The notes beneath the pieces were generated by a model, which was not told where the DNA came from, did no database searches, and saw only the letters and a list, made by a program, of their open reading frames with translations. Positions 1 to 6,123 of a DNA stretch of 6,464 nt are shown here, piece after piece. The position numbers and the translations under genes were made by a program. How positions within the stretch are numbered: the first letter of the stretch is position 1; the number at the start of each line of letters is the position of its first letter. Origin of the DNA: Gammaproteobacteria bacterium (GTDB taxonomy: Bacteria > Pseudomonadota > Gammaproteobacteria > PS1 > Pseudothioglobaceae); the NCBI GenBank assembly GCA_003489145.1, contig DNJI01000116.1:1-6464 (forward strand), written 5' to 3'.

Positions 1-447
1 CGCACTATCACCATAGATCTTCCCATATTGCCAAGCCAATGTTTTTGGCCATTCACTGAGTTTTACTTGGTAAGTCAAAATGGTTTTTCTCGGTCGTTTT
101 TTATAACCAATAATGTCAATTTTTGCATGGCTTAACGTCAATACTTGGGTCTGACCATTAATACTCAATTCAAGACTGTTTAAGAATTCAGTTTCAAAAT
201 CCTTAAAACGTTTACGCAATACATCGGGTTCGAGCGCTCTTAGCTCATCATAATGATCTGAGTTTGGCGCATCAGTGGTTTTTTTGTATTGAGTACCAAT
301 ACCGGTCATTGCCGCTTCAAGACTTAGATCAATCTCAACTTCAAGCGTTTTACCCTCAAAGATTGATATTTCTATTAGCGCAGGCTTAACCACATCCGCC
401 TTTACGAACGAGCTTAACAATAATAATAAGGTTAGAAATAATCTCAT
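1..447 (-). CDS. Secreted/membrane-anchored protein, N-terminal part (possible HupE/UreJ-like family), cut by window edge
   Basis: The reading frame is open from an ATG at 447 to the left edge, giving 149 codons without a stop; the C-terminus is outside the window. Residues 1-17 form a typical Sec signal peptide (MRLFL, a run of leucines, then VKA before D18), so the following part should be periplasmic. That part (18-149) is a soluble domain rich in beta-type segments, with a recognisable stretch at about 59-81 (DAPN, YDELRALEP, RKRF). This pattern resembles, from memory, the extracytoplasmic N-terminal region of HupE/UreJ-type proteins, which continue into several membrane helices. No membrane helix is visible here, so the family call is tentative and no function is assigned. 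It lies 47 bp downstream of soxB on the same strand, separated by an intrinsic terminator. No good Shine-Dalgarno precedes the ATG; only a GGGG run inside the terminator stem sits at a plausible distance. That it is coding is fairly certain; its identity is not. Confidence 0.75.
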   Translation of the reverse strand, partial: MRLFLTLLLLLSSFVKADVVKPALIEISIFEGKTLEVEIDLSLEAAMTGIGTQYKKTTDAPNSDHYDELRALEPDVLRKRFKDFETEFLNSLELSINGQTQVLTLSHAKIDIIGYKKRPRKTILTYQVKLSEWPKTLAWQYGKIYGDSA

Positions 448-450
448 AAT

Positions 451-474
451 AAAAAACCCCGACTAGCGGGGTTT
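451..474 (-). terminator. Intrinsic terminator of soxB
   Basis: On the minus strand AAACCCCG pairs with CGGGGTTT (474-467 with 461-454) around a 5-nt loop, giving an 8-bp stem with a GC-rich core. Its last three Ts run straight into three more, making six Ts at 456-451. It lies about 20 bp past the soxB stop codon, in the right orientation to end that transcript. The T-tract ends only 3 nt before the ATG of the next gene, so the downstream gene is reached only by read-through or from a promoter close by that I cannot identify. Confidence 0.85.
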
Positions 475-494
475 GATTATCTTGTTATTAACGC

Positions 495-2384
495 TTAAAT
501 TAACTCACCATCGTAATTCTCAATACCTGGGTTATCTTTCACACCCTTAATGGTTGGATGGTTTACCTTAGACAAGTTAAGGTGTTTTTGCTTACGCAAA
601 TAATCTGCCGCTACATCCCACATTAAACGTCCATTACCAATACTACCGACTTGCGCCCAGCCCGATACTTTGTACGATTTGTTAGGGTCGATTGGCGTGC
701 CTTCATCATCTTTCATGTCACTAATGCGTTCGCCCAAACCTGCAGCAGGATCAATGGTGTAATCCATACCACCCATTCGTACCATGTCGCCACCTGATTG
801 TAAGTACGGATCTTGTACAAATAAATTTTCAGCAATACCTTCTAAGATGTCTTTGAGTTGCGCACCTTTAAGTTCACTCACATAGGTTTCACCATAAGTC
901 ATCGAAGTATTCGTCATTAAGTCTTCCATGGTGACATCATGGCCTGCTGGCACTGATGTTCCCCAACGTACACCAGCTGACATAGCAAAGTCTGCACTGT
1001 GCTCTTCACGCAAGGAGTTAACTAAAACTTGATCCCAAGTGCCCATGAAATTACCACGGCGATAAAGTGTTTGCTCGGTGGTACACAACTTCTCAGTCAA
1101 AATTGCATCATAAGTTTTACCCACACGATCTGGATTATTACTCATTTCACTACTACGCGCTTCAATCACATTCTTGTCGTATTTAGTATTACGCATCTTG
1201 TCAATAAACGAGACCATAGCCGCATCTGGTTTGATTAAATTAGTCATGATTGGCAACATTTTGTACTCATAACCAGAAACTTTATGATCAACAATATTGA
1301 GATCCATCACACCAATATATTTACCCGAGCAACCGGCGTTAGTCACCACTGTAACACCACCAGCATTTTTAACCTCAACAGGCTTAGGCATACCGTCATG
1401 CGTATGACCACCAAAAAATGCATCAATACCAACCACTTGTGAAGCCATTTTGATATCAACATCCATACCATTGTGTGAGATTACAATCACCGCATCAGGC
1501 TTTTCATTTTCACGAATATCGATTACTAATTCTTGCATTTCATCTTCACGCAAACCGAACGACCAATCTGGGAAGAAGTATTTTTGTGGATTGGCATTTG
1601 ATGTTCTTGGGAAAGCTTGGCCAATCACGGCAATACGGTGTCCACCTACATTTTTAATGACATACGGCTTAAACGGTAATGCTTCATCTTCATCGAACAA
1701 GCCGTTACCATCGTATTTTTCCGTCATGGTGAAATAGTCATCACCCATCAGCGCGTCTTCCATGATGCGTACGTTTTGACCCAAGAAATCACCTTTAAAG
1801 AAGCCAATATTTTTTAAAGTTTCTTCCTCTTTATAGGTAAATTCCCAATGGCCAACCATGACATCAACACCGAGCATGTTAGTGGCTTCAACCATATCTG
1901 CGCCACGCGTCCAAAGTGATGTACCCGAACCCTGCCAAGTATCGCCACCATCCAATGTAAGCGTATTTTGTACGCCGCCCGCACCCTCTCTCAAAGACTC
2001 TAATACGGTTTTGATTTGTCCAAAACCACCGGTCTTGCCATATTTGGCTGCTAAGTCTTCGAAGTTATTATAAGTAAAAGCATGAGCTTCAGGTGAACCT
2101 GGCTTAACGCCAATTTGCTTAAGAAGTTTATTACCAACAACATGTGGTAATTGGCCAAAAGTAGAACCAAAACCTAAGTTAACATTTGGCTCACGAAAAT
2201 GGTTAGGTAATAAGTTACCATGCGTATCGGTGATATGCAAAATACGAGCATTACCTGTTTTCGGCACTTCGTACATATTTTCCTGACCAAACAAGCTGGT
2301 TTTACTAGCGTGTCCTGTGCCAATTAAACCGGCTGCCGAACCAGCACCTAAAACCTTAATGAACTCTCTACGTGTTAAAGCCAT
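495..2384 (-). CDS. soxB: Thiosulfate-oxidation protein SoxB (sulfate thiohydrolase), Tat-exported
   Basis: SoxB is the periplasmic di-manganese hydrolase of the Sox pathway; it releases sulfate from the thiosulfonate group carried on the SoxYZ swinging-arm cysteine. The 629-residue protein begins with a twin-arginine signal (TRREFIKVLGAG, residues 4-15), as expected for a metallocofactor enzyme folded before export. The metallophosphoesterase domain shows the metal-ligand motifs in order: DTHGN (53-57), GGDTW (146-150), GHWEF (178-182), SHNGMD (303-308) and GGHTHDG (325-331). GHWEF in place of the GNHE of ordinary 5'-nucleotidases is what separates SoxB from that family. The C-terminal 5'-nucleotidase domain covers roughly 400-610 (SAGVRWG; TYVSELKGAQLKDILEG). 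The length is normal for SoxB and no ligand is missing. GAAGGG at 2396-2391, six bases before the ATG, is a good Shine-Dalgarno and supports this start. No soxXYZA or soxCD is in view. It is divergent from murE, with a palindrome between them that may serve regulation. Confidence 0.96.
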   Translation of the reverse strand: MALTRREFIKVLGAGSAAGLIGTGHASKTSLFGQENMYEVPKTGNARILHITDTHGNLLPNHFREPNVNLGFGSTFGQLPHVVGNKLLKQIGVKPGSPEAHAFTYNNFEDLAAKYGKTGGFGQIKTVLESLREGAGGVQNTLTLDGGDTWQGSGTSLWTRGADMVEATNMLGVDVMVGHWEFTYKEEETLKNIGFFKGDFLGQNVRIMEDALMGDDYFTMTEKYDGNGLFDEDEALPFKPYVIKNVGGHRIAVIGQAFPRTSNANPQKYFFPDWSFGLREDEMQELVIDIRENEKPDAVIVISHNGMDVDIKMASQVVGIDAFFGGHTHDGMPKPVEVKNAGGVTVVTNAGCSGKYIGVMDLNIVDHKVSGYEYKMLPIMTNLIKPDAAMVSFIDKMRNTKYDKNVIEARSSEMSNNPDRVGKTYDAILTEKLCTTEQTLYRRGNFMGTWDQVLVNSLREEHSADFAMSAGVRWGTSVPAGHDVTMEDLMTNTSMTYGETYVSELKGAQLKDILEGIAENLFVQDPYLQSGGDMVRMGGMDYTIDPAAGLGERISDMKDDEGTPIDPNKSYKVSGWAQVGSIGNGRLMWDVAADYLRKQKHLNLSKVNHPTIKGVKDNPGIENYDGELI

Positions 2385-2414
2385 TTCCGCCCCTTCAATA
2401 TATTTAAAGTCATT

Positions 2415-2443
2415 ATTGTATCAAAAAGTGGCTATAGGTTCAG
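2415..2443 (-). promoter_or_regulatory. Possible soxB promoter
   Basis: On the minus strand TACAAT (2420-2415) matches the -10 consensus at 5 of 6 positions and would start transcription near 2408, giving a leader of about 24 nt that contains the Shine-Dalgarno. The -35 is poor: CTGAAC at 2443-2438 with 17-bp spacing matches only 3 of 6. A promoter this weak at -35 would fit an activator-dependent gene, but this is inference. Confidence 0.35.
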
Positions 2444-2454
2444 GCTTTAAAACA

Positions 2455-2478
2455 TTTATTGGTACAAATACCAATAAA
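2455..2478. promoter_or_regulatory. 10-bp perfect inverted repeat, candidate operator between soxB and murE
   Basis: TTTATTGGTA (2455-2464) and TACCAATAAA (2469-2478) are exact reverse complements separated by CAAA. There is no T-tract of terminator type on either side and no gene end nearby, so a protein-binding site is more likely than a terminator. Its centre is about 58 bp upstream of the suggested soxB start site and about 72 bp upstream of the suggested murE start site. The binding protein is unknown. Confidence 0.5.
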
Positions 2479-2503
2479 ATTTTCTATCAAGGAGCGCCAT
2501 TCA

Positions 2504-2532
2504 GTCTTATTTTGCAATAAACCTTTTATAAT
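2504..2532 (+). promoter_or_regulatory. Probable murE promoter with a perfect -10 box
   Basis: TATAAT at 2527-2532 is a perfect -10. The -35 is weak (GTCTTA at 2504-2509, 17-bp spacing) and there is no TG extension. By normal spacing, position +1 falls at about 2539, which is the A of the murE ATG, so the transcript may have little or no leader. Confidence 0.6.
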
Positions 2533-2538
2533 ACTCAC

Positions 2539-3927
2539 ATGAATTTAAATGAACTACTAACTGATATTGTTGACACGCAGATTGATATCGAAACTCAAGG
2601 CCTGTGTTTAAATGCAACCAATATACAAACCGGCGATGTATTTATTGCTTTACAAGGGCAGTCTTCTCATGGTATTGATTATGTTGATCAAGCCATTGAA
2701 AACGGCTGTGTTGCAGTGTTGATCGATTCACAAGATTTTGATTGTAGCGTGCCAAGCGTGCGTGTCGATAATCTCAAACAACATTTGCCAGTGCTAGCGA
2801 GTACTTATTACCCTCAAGCAATGCAGGTGGAAGTAATTGGCGTCACTGGCACCAATGGTAAAACTTCAGTGAGTTATTTTATCTCACAATTATTAAATCA
2901 GCTCGGGGTCAAAAACGGTCTAATTGGCACCTTAGGTATCACCCATAGCGCTGTGGTTTCTAATAACACCACACCCGATATTTTAACGCTCTATAAAACA
3001 CTTCACCAATACCATCAAGATGGTATTCACACGGCAGTATTAGAAGTTTCTTCTCACGGGCTGGATCAAGACAGAGTCGCAGGGATTAATTTTAAACAAG
3101 CTGTTTTTACCAATCTCACGCAAGACCACTTAGACTATCACCACAGTTTGGATGAATATCGAGATACTAAACTTAAACTATTTGCTCTTGACTCACTCAA
3201 AAGTGTTGTGATTAATCGTGACAACGATCAACATGCAGATTTTTTAGCCATCTCTAAACACGCCACACAAACTACCTACAGTCTAGATGAATTTGAAAAA
3301 ATCAACGCCACAACTGAAGGCTTTTTATGCCAACTTGATGGCTTTGTATTTGAGTCTCCTTTATTAGGGCAATTTAACTTATCCAACGTTCTGGCCGCAC
3401 TCAACAGTGTCGAACAACTCGGTTTTGAACGTTCAAGCATCATTCCACTATTGCACCACTTGTTCCCGCCAACGGGTCGGATGCATCGCATTAAAAATAC
3501 TTTGGCTTGGGTCGATTATGCCCACACCCCAGATGCCATCGAAAATGCTATTAACACTTTGCAAAGCCATTACCCAGACCACCAAATACGCATTGTCTTT
3601 GGCTGCGGTGGTAATCGAGACCAAGGTAAACGCGCCAAAATGGGTAAGATTGCCAGCGATCTAGCCAGCACCATCGTACTCACTAACGACAATCCGCGAG
3701 ATGAAGATCCACAAGCGATTATTGACGATATCCTCAGTGGTATTGATGACAGTTTCGAGTTAGACATTACCCTTGATAGGCAACTCGCTATCGAAACTGC
3801 TATGACCACTTTAAATGAAAATGAGTGTTTACTCATTGCTGGCAAGGGGCATGAGTCCATCCAAGAATTTAAAGATAAGACACTGGTCTTAAGTGATATC
3901 GAAATTGCACAAAATGCTGCAAGCTAA
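2539..3927 (+). CDS. murE: UDP-N-acetylmuramoyl-L-alanyl-D-glutamate:meso-diaminopimelate ligase
   Basis: MurE adds meso-diaminopimelate to UDP-MurNAc-L-Ala-D-Glu with ATP in the cytoplasm, the third amino-acid step of peptidoglycan precursor synthesis. The 462-residue product has the three Mur-ligase domains: an N-terminal UDP-binding domain (about 1-95), a central ATPase domain with P-loop TGTNGKTS (103-110), and a C-terminal domain from about 312. Other visible signatures are TTPD (144-147), SSHGLDQDR (171-179), the lysine expected to be carbamoylated (K211 in YRDTKLKL), VDYAHTPDA (325-333), GCGGNRDQGKR (355-365) and GKGHE (435-439). DNPR at 384-387 is the motif tied to diaminopimelate rather than lysine specificity. 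It is somewhat shorter than E. coli MurE, mostly at the N-terminus. The start fits the usual MurE beginning (MNLNELL), but no Shine-Dalgarno precedes it. It heads a probable murE-murF transcript; ftsI, the usual upstream neighbour, is absent. Confidence 0.96.
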   Translation: MNLNELLTDIVDTQIDIETQGLCLNATNIQTGDVFIALQGQSSHGIDYVDQAIENGCVAVLIDSQDFDCSVPSVRVDNLKQHLPVLASTYYPQAMQVEVIGVTGTNGKTSVSYFISQLLNQLGVKNGLIGTLGITHSAVVSNNTTPDILTLYKTLHQYHQDGIHTAVLEVSSHGLDQDRVAGINFKQAVFTNLTQDHLDYHHSLDEYRDTKLKLFALDSLKSVVINRDNDQHADFLAISKHATQTTYSLDEFEKINATTEGFLCQLDGFVFESPLLGQFNLSNVLAALNSVEQLGFERSSIIPLLHHLFPPTGRMHRIKNTLAWVDYAHTPDAIENAINTLQSHYPDHQIRIVFGCGGNRDQGKRAKMGKIASDLASTIVLTNDNPRDEDPQAIIDDILSGIDDSFELDITLDRQLAIETAMTTLNENECLLIAGKGHESIQEFKDKTLVLSDIEIAQNAAS

Positions 3928-5173
3928 ATTCAGCGAAATTGCCAAAATCTTCAACTCCCAAGCCTTGCTTGAGAGTGATATTTTAATTAACGGTGTATGT
4001 ACTGATACAAGACAACGCATGGATGGCGCTTTATTTGTCGCACTGATTGGTGATAATTTTGATGCACATGATTACCTAGATGAAGCTGAAAAAATGGGCG
4101 CAGTCGCCGTTATTATCAGCAAGCCCGTGTCAACCAATCTACCCACTTTACTGGTAGATGACACTCAAATTGCACTGACTGATCTTGCACATTGGCATCT
4201 AAATAACATTAAGCCAACCGTTGTGGCCATTACCGGCAGTAACGGCAAAACCACCACTAAAAATATGTTGGCCAATATATTAAGTTTAAAAGCACCAACA
4301 CTCGCCACCAAAGGTAATCTTAACAATCACCTTGGCGTGCCGATGACTTTACTAATGTTGGAGCAAAAACACCAATATGCCGTGGTGGAAATGGGTGCCA
4401 ATCATCTGAGTGAAATTGCCTATTTACGCAATATCGCACAGCCTGATATTGCAGTGGTAACTAACACCTTAGATGCGCACATCGGTGAGTTCGGTGGCTT
4501 TGATAATTTGGTTAAGGCCAAAGGTGAAATCTATAGTGATGACAGTCAAAACATCGTTAACACGGATACCGCCTTTGTAGGCGACCTCAGCTTTGGCAAA
4601 GGTGGTGATATTTTTGCTAGCCATATTAACAACAATGGCTTTGATTTAAATATTGCTAATCAAAAAGTAACGGTTACCTTACAACTGATTGGCCAACATA
4701 ATATTGATAATGCCTTAGCAGCTAGTGCTTGTGCACATGCATTAGCTGTTGATATTAATATCATCAAACAAGGTTTGGAAAATACCCAAGCCGAAAAAGG
4801 CCGACTCAATGTTATCCAACAACCCGATCTAACCATTATTGATGACACTTACAATGCTAGTCCGCAATCAATGAAGGCGGCAATTAATACACTACTCACC
4901 TTTACCGGTGAAAAAGTTGCCGTACTTGGTAGCATGGCAGAATTGGGCGATGAGGCCAAAACTTTCCATCAACAGATTGGACAATTAGCCAAAGATTCAC
5001 TAGATGCAGTTTACAGCTATGGAGAACTAGCTAAGCATTATGACGGCATGCATTTTGATGATTTGGATCAATTAGCTTCGCGCCTATTAACGCATCATAT
5101 CAATGCCACGGTACTGATTAAAGGCTCGCGCATGGTACAACTTGATCAATTGGTCAATCGCTTACAAAAATAA
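3914..5173 (+). CDS. murF: UDP-N-acetylmuramoyl-tripeptide:D-alanyl-D-alanine ligase
   Basis: MurF joins D-Ala-D-Ala to the UDP-MurNAc-tripeptide made by MurE, completing the cytoplasmic pentapeptide precursor. With the ATG at 3914 the protein has 419 residues, slightly short for the family. Visible motifs are STDTR-like CTDTR (29-33), P-loop ITGSNGKTTTK (106-116), NLNNHLGVP (135-143), EMGANHLSEI (159-168), GQHNIDNALAA (260-270), DDTYNASPQSM (310-320), VLGSMAELG (337-345) and KGSRMVQLD (403-411). An in-frame GTG at 3893 would add seven residues, but the ATG gives the usual MurF beginning just before the KFSEIAKIF segment, and neither has a clear ribosome-binding site. The ATG lies inside murE and the genes overlap by 14 bp, which suggests translational coupling. 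mraY, the usual next gene, is missing; a tRNA-Arg follows, and no terminator is visible after the stop. Confidence 0.95.
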   Translation: MLQAKFSEIAKIFNSQALLESDILINGVCTDTRQRMDGALFVALIGDNFDAHDYLDEAEKMGAVAVIISKPVSTNLPTLLVDDTQIALTDLAHWHLNNIKPTVVAITGSNGKTTTKNMLANILSLKAPTLATKGNLNNHLGVPMTLLMLEQKHQYAVVEMGANHLSEIAYLRNIAQPDIAVVTNTLDAHIGEFGGFDNLVKAKGEIYSDDSQNIVNTDTAFVGDLSFGKGGDIFASHINNNGFDLNIANQKVTVTLQLIGQHNIDNALAASACAHALAVDINIIKQGLENTQAEKGRLNVIQQPDLTIIDDTYNASPQSMKAAINTLLTFTGEKVAVLGSMAELGDEAKTFHQQIGQLAKDSLDAVYSYGELAKHYDGMHFDDLDQLASRLLTHHINATVLIKGSRMVQLDQLVNRLQK

Positions 5174-5185
5174 ACCACTTCTCGC

Positions 5186-5214
5186 TTGACCTTTGAGTCG
5201 AATATGGTGATAAT
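5186..5214 (+). promoter_or_regulatory. Strong promoter of tRNA-Arg
   Basis: TTGACC (5186-5191) and GATAAT (5209-5214), each 5 of 6 to consensus, are separated by the ideal 17 bp. The predicted start near 5221 is six bases upstream of the mature tRNA 5' end. It lies just after the murF stop codon, so the tRNA need not depend on mur transcription. Confidence 0.8.
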
Positions 5215-5226
5215 TACACGCTTTAT

Positions 5227-5303
5227 GGGCCCGTAGCTCAACTGGATAGAGTACTCGGCTACGAACCGAGCGGTTACAAGTTCGACTCTTGTCGGGCCCA
5301 CCA
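5227..5303 (+). tRNA. tRNA-Arg (anticodon ACG)
   Basis: A full cloverleaf is visible: acceptor GGGCCCG (5227-5233) pairs with CGGGCCC (5293-5299), the D-arm is GCTC/GAGT, the anticodon arm is CTCGG/CCGAG with loop CTACGAA, and the T-arm is ACAAG/CTTGT with TTCGACT. The anticodon ACG is at 5261-5263; in bacteria A34 of this tRNA is normally converted to inosine to read CGU, CGC and CGA. The discriminator is A5300, and CCA is encoded at 5301-5303. No terminator follows before pgsA, so the two may share a transcript. Confidence 0.98.
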
Positions 5304-5313
5304 TTTTCAAGTG

Positions 5314-5342
5314 TCAACAAATCTACTATTCTCTGTTAGAAT
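5314..5342 (+). promoter_or_regulatory. Probable pgsA promoter
   Basis: TCAACA (5314-5319, 4 of 6 to consensus) and TAGAAT (5337-5342, 5 of 6) are separated by 17 bp. The predicted start is about 5349, directly before the ATG at 5350, so the message would be essentially leaderless. The promoter begins about ten bases after the tRNA-Arg CCA. Confidence 0.5.
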
Positions 5343-5349
5343 ATCTCTC

Positions 5350-5961
5350 ATGATGACACTACCCAATATAATTACCCTTTCAAGAATTGCACTGATTCCA
5401 ATTTTTGTTGCGTTGTATTACTTTCAGCCTGCTTACAATCCAGATGGATTTATTAATATTAAGGCACCTGACAATATTTTTACGCAAATTAATTTTTGGG
5501 TGACTGGCGTTTATGCTTTTATTAGCACCACTGATTATTTGGATGGCTACTTAGCCAGAAAACTCAACATGACTTCACAATTGGGTGCTTTTTTAGATCC
5601 GGTTGCCGATAAGCTAATGGTGTCTGTGGCACTGATATTATTGGTGGATTTCTATCCCACTGATACACATTGGTACATTACCATTTGTGCGCTGATTATT
5701 ATTTCTCGCGAGATTTTAGTCTCTGCTCTGAGAGAATGGATGGGCACCATTGGTCAACGATCTACAGTCAATGTTTCCTATATTGGTAAGGTTAAAACCT
5801 TTGTGCAAGTCTTTGCCATTTTGTTCTTACTTTATCAACAACCGTTCTTTGGCTTGCCAAGTTTTGAGGTCGGTGTGACTTTATTACTAGCTGCAACCTT
5901 GCTAACCTTGTACTCAGGCTTTATTTATTTAAAAGAAGGTGTAAAAACATTTGACTCTTAG
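5350..5961 (+). CDS. pgsA: CDP-diacylglycerol:glycerol-3-phosphate 3-phosphatidyltransferase
   Basis: PgsA is an inner-membrane enzyme that makes phosphatidylglycerophosphate from CDP-diacylglycerol and glycerol-3-phosphate, the committed step to phosphatidylglycerol and cardiolipin. The protein (203 residues from the ATG at 5350) carries a perfect CDP-alcohol phosphatidyltransferase motif, D62-x2-D65-G66-x2-A69-R70-x8-G79-x3-D83-x3-D87. Typical PgsA blocks LPNIITLSRI (4-13), GAFLDPVADK (79-88), ISREILVSALREWM (118-131) and IGKVKT (145-150) are present, with several hydrophobic helices. The MMTLPN beginning matches the family, so I prefer 5350 (or 5353) over the in-frame GTG at 5311, which lies only eight bases after the tRNA and inside the likely promoter. 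No Shine-Dalgarno is visible. Compared with E. coli PgsA as I recall it, about 20 extra residues lie between the first two membrane helices (about 25-48). The last codons also carry the -35 box of the following tRNA. Confidence 0.94.
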   Translation: MMTLPNIITLSRIALIPIFVALYYFQPAYNPDGFINIKAPDNIFTQINFWVTGVYAFISTTDYLDGYLARKLNMTSQLGAFLDPVADKLMVSVALILLVDFYPTDTHWYITICALIIISREILVSALREWMGTIGQRSTVNVSYIGKVKTFVQVFAILFLLYQQPFFGLPSFEVGVTLLLAATLLTLYSGFIYLKEGVKTFDS

Positions 5962-5978
5962 CGAAAAAACACTATAAT
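5951..5978 (+). promoter_or_regulatory. Strong promoter of tRNA-Gly, overlapping the end of pgsA
   Basis: TTGACT (5951-5956, 5 of 6) and a perfect TATAAT (5973-5978) are 16 bp apart. The predicted start near 5985 is six bases before the mature tRNA. The -35 lies within the last sense codons of pgsA and the stop codon falls in the spacer. Confidence 0.8.
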
Positions 5979-5990
5979 TTGCCACCTATT

Positions 5991-6066
5991 GCGGGAATAG
6001 CTCAGCTGGTAGAGCATCACGTTGCCAACGTGAATGTCGCGAGTTCGAATCTCGTTTCCCGCTCCA
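5991..6066 (+). tRNA. tRNA-Gly (anticodon GCC)
   Basis: Acceptor GCGGGAA (5991-5997) pairs with TTCCCGC (6056-6062). The D-arm is GCTC/GAGC, the anticodon arm is TCACG/CGTGA with loop TTGCCAA, and the T-arm is GCGAG/CTCGT with TTCGAAT. Anticodon GCC at 6024-6026 reads GGC and GGU. The discriminator is T6063, and CCA is encoded at 6064-6066. It has its own strong promoter and is followed at once by a hairpin with a T-run. Confidence 0.98.
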
Positions 6067-6071
6067 TATTT

Positions 6072-6098
6072 AAAGGCCTGTTTATCAGGTCTTTTTTT
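6072..6098 (+). terminator. Intrinsic terminator after tRNA-Gly
   Basis: AAAGGCCTG (6072-6080) pairs with CAGGTCTTT (6086-6094) with one G-T wobble and a 5-nt loop, and seven Ts follow at 6092-6098. It lies between tRNA-Gly and tRNA-Cys, so it should separate their transcription at least in part. Confidence 0.75.
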
Positions 6099-6123
6099 AT
6101 ATAACCCCTTTGCAACCTACCTT

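Noticed and set aside
1681..1713. EF-hand-like stretch in SoxB (residues 224-234, DGNGLFDEDE)
   Set aside because: The first calcium-ligand position is lysine, and a similar acidic stretch is, as I recall, normal in SoxB proteins.
1029..2073. Several plus-strand open frames inside soxB
   Set aside because: They lie opposite a complete conserved gene, have no ribosome-binding sites and encode no recognisable protein.
2317..2520. Plus-strand open frame of 67 codons across the soxB start and the divergent promoter region
   Set aside because: It overlaps the soxB N-terminus and crosses the palindrome; composition and lack of a Shine-Dalgarno point to chance.
2507..2520. Short inverted repeat TTATT-TTGC-AATAA near the murE promoter
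   Set aside because: Five A/T-only base pairs are expected by chance in such AT-rich sequence.
3276..3860. Antisense and out-of-frame open frames within murE
   Set aside because: They are shadows of a gene with all of its conserved motifs intact.
3893..3913. GTG start at 3893 for murF
   Set aside because: It adds seven residues not expected in MurF and increases the overlap with murE; the ATG at 3914 fits the family better.
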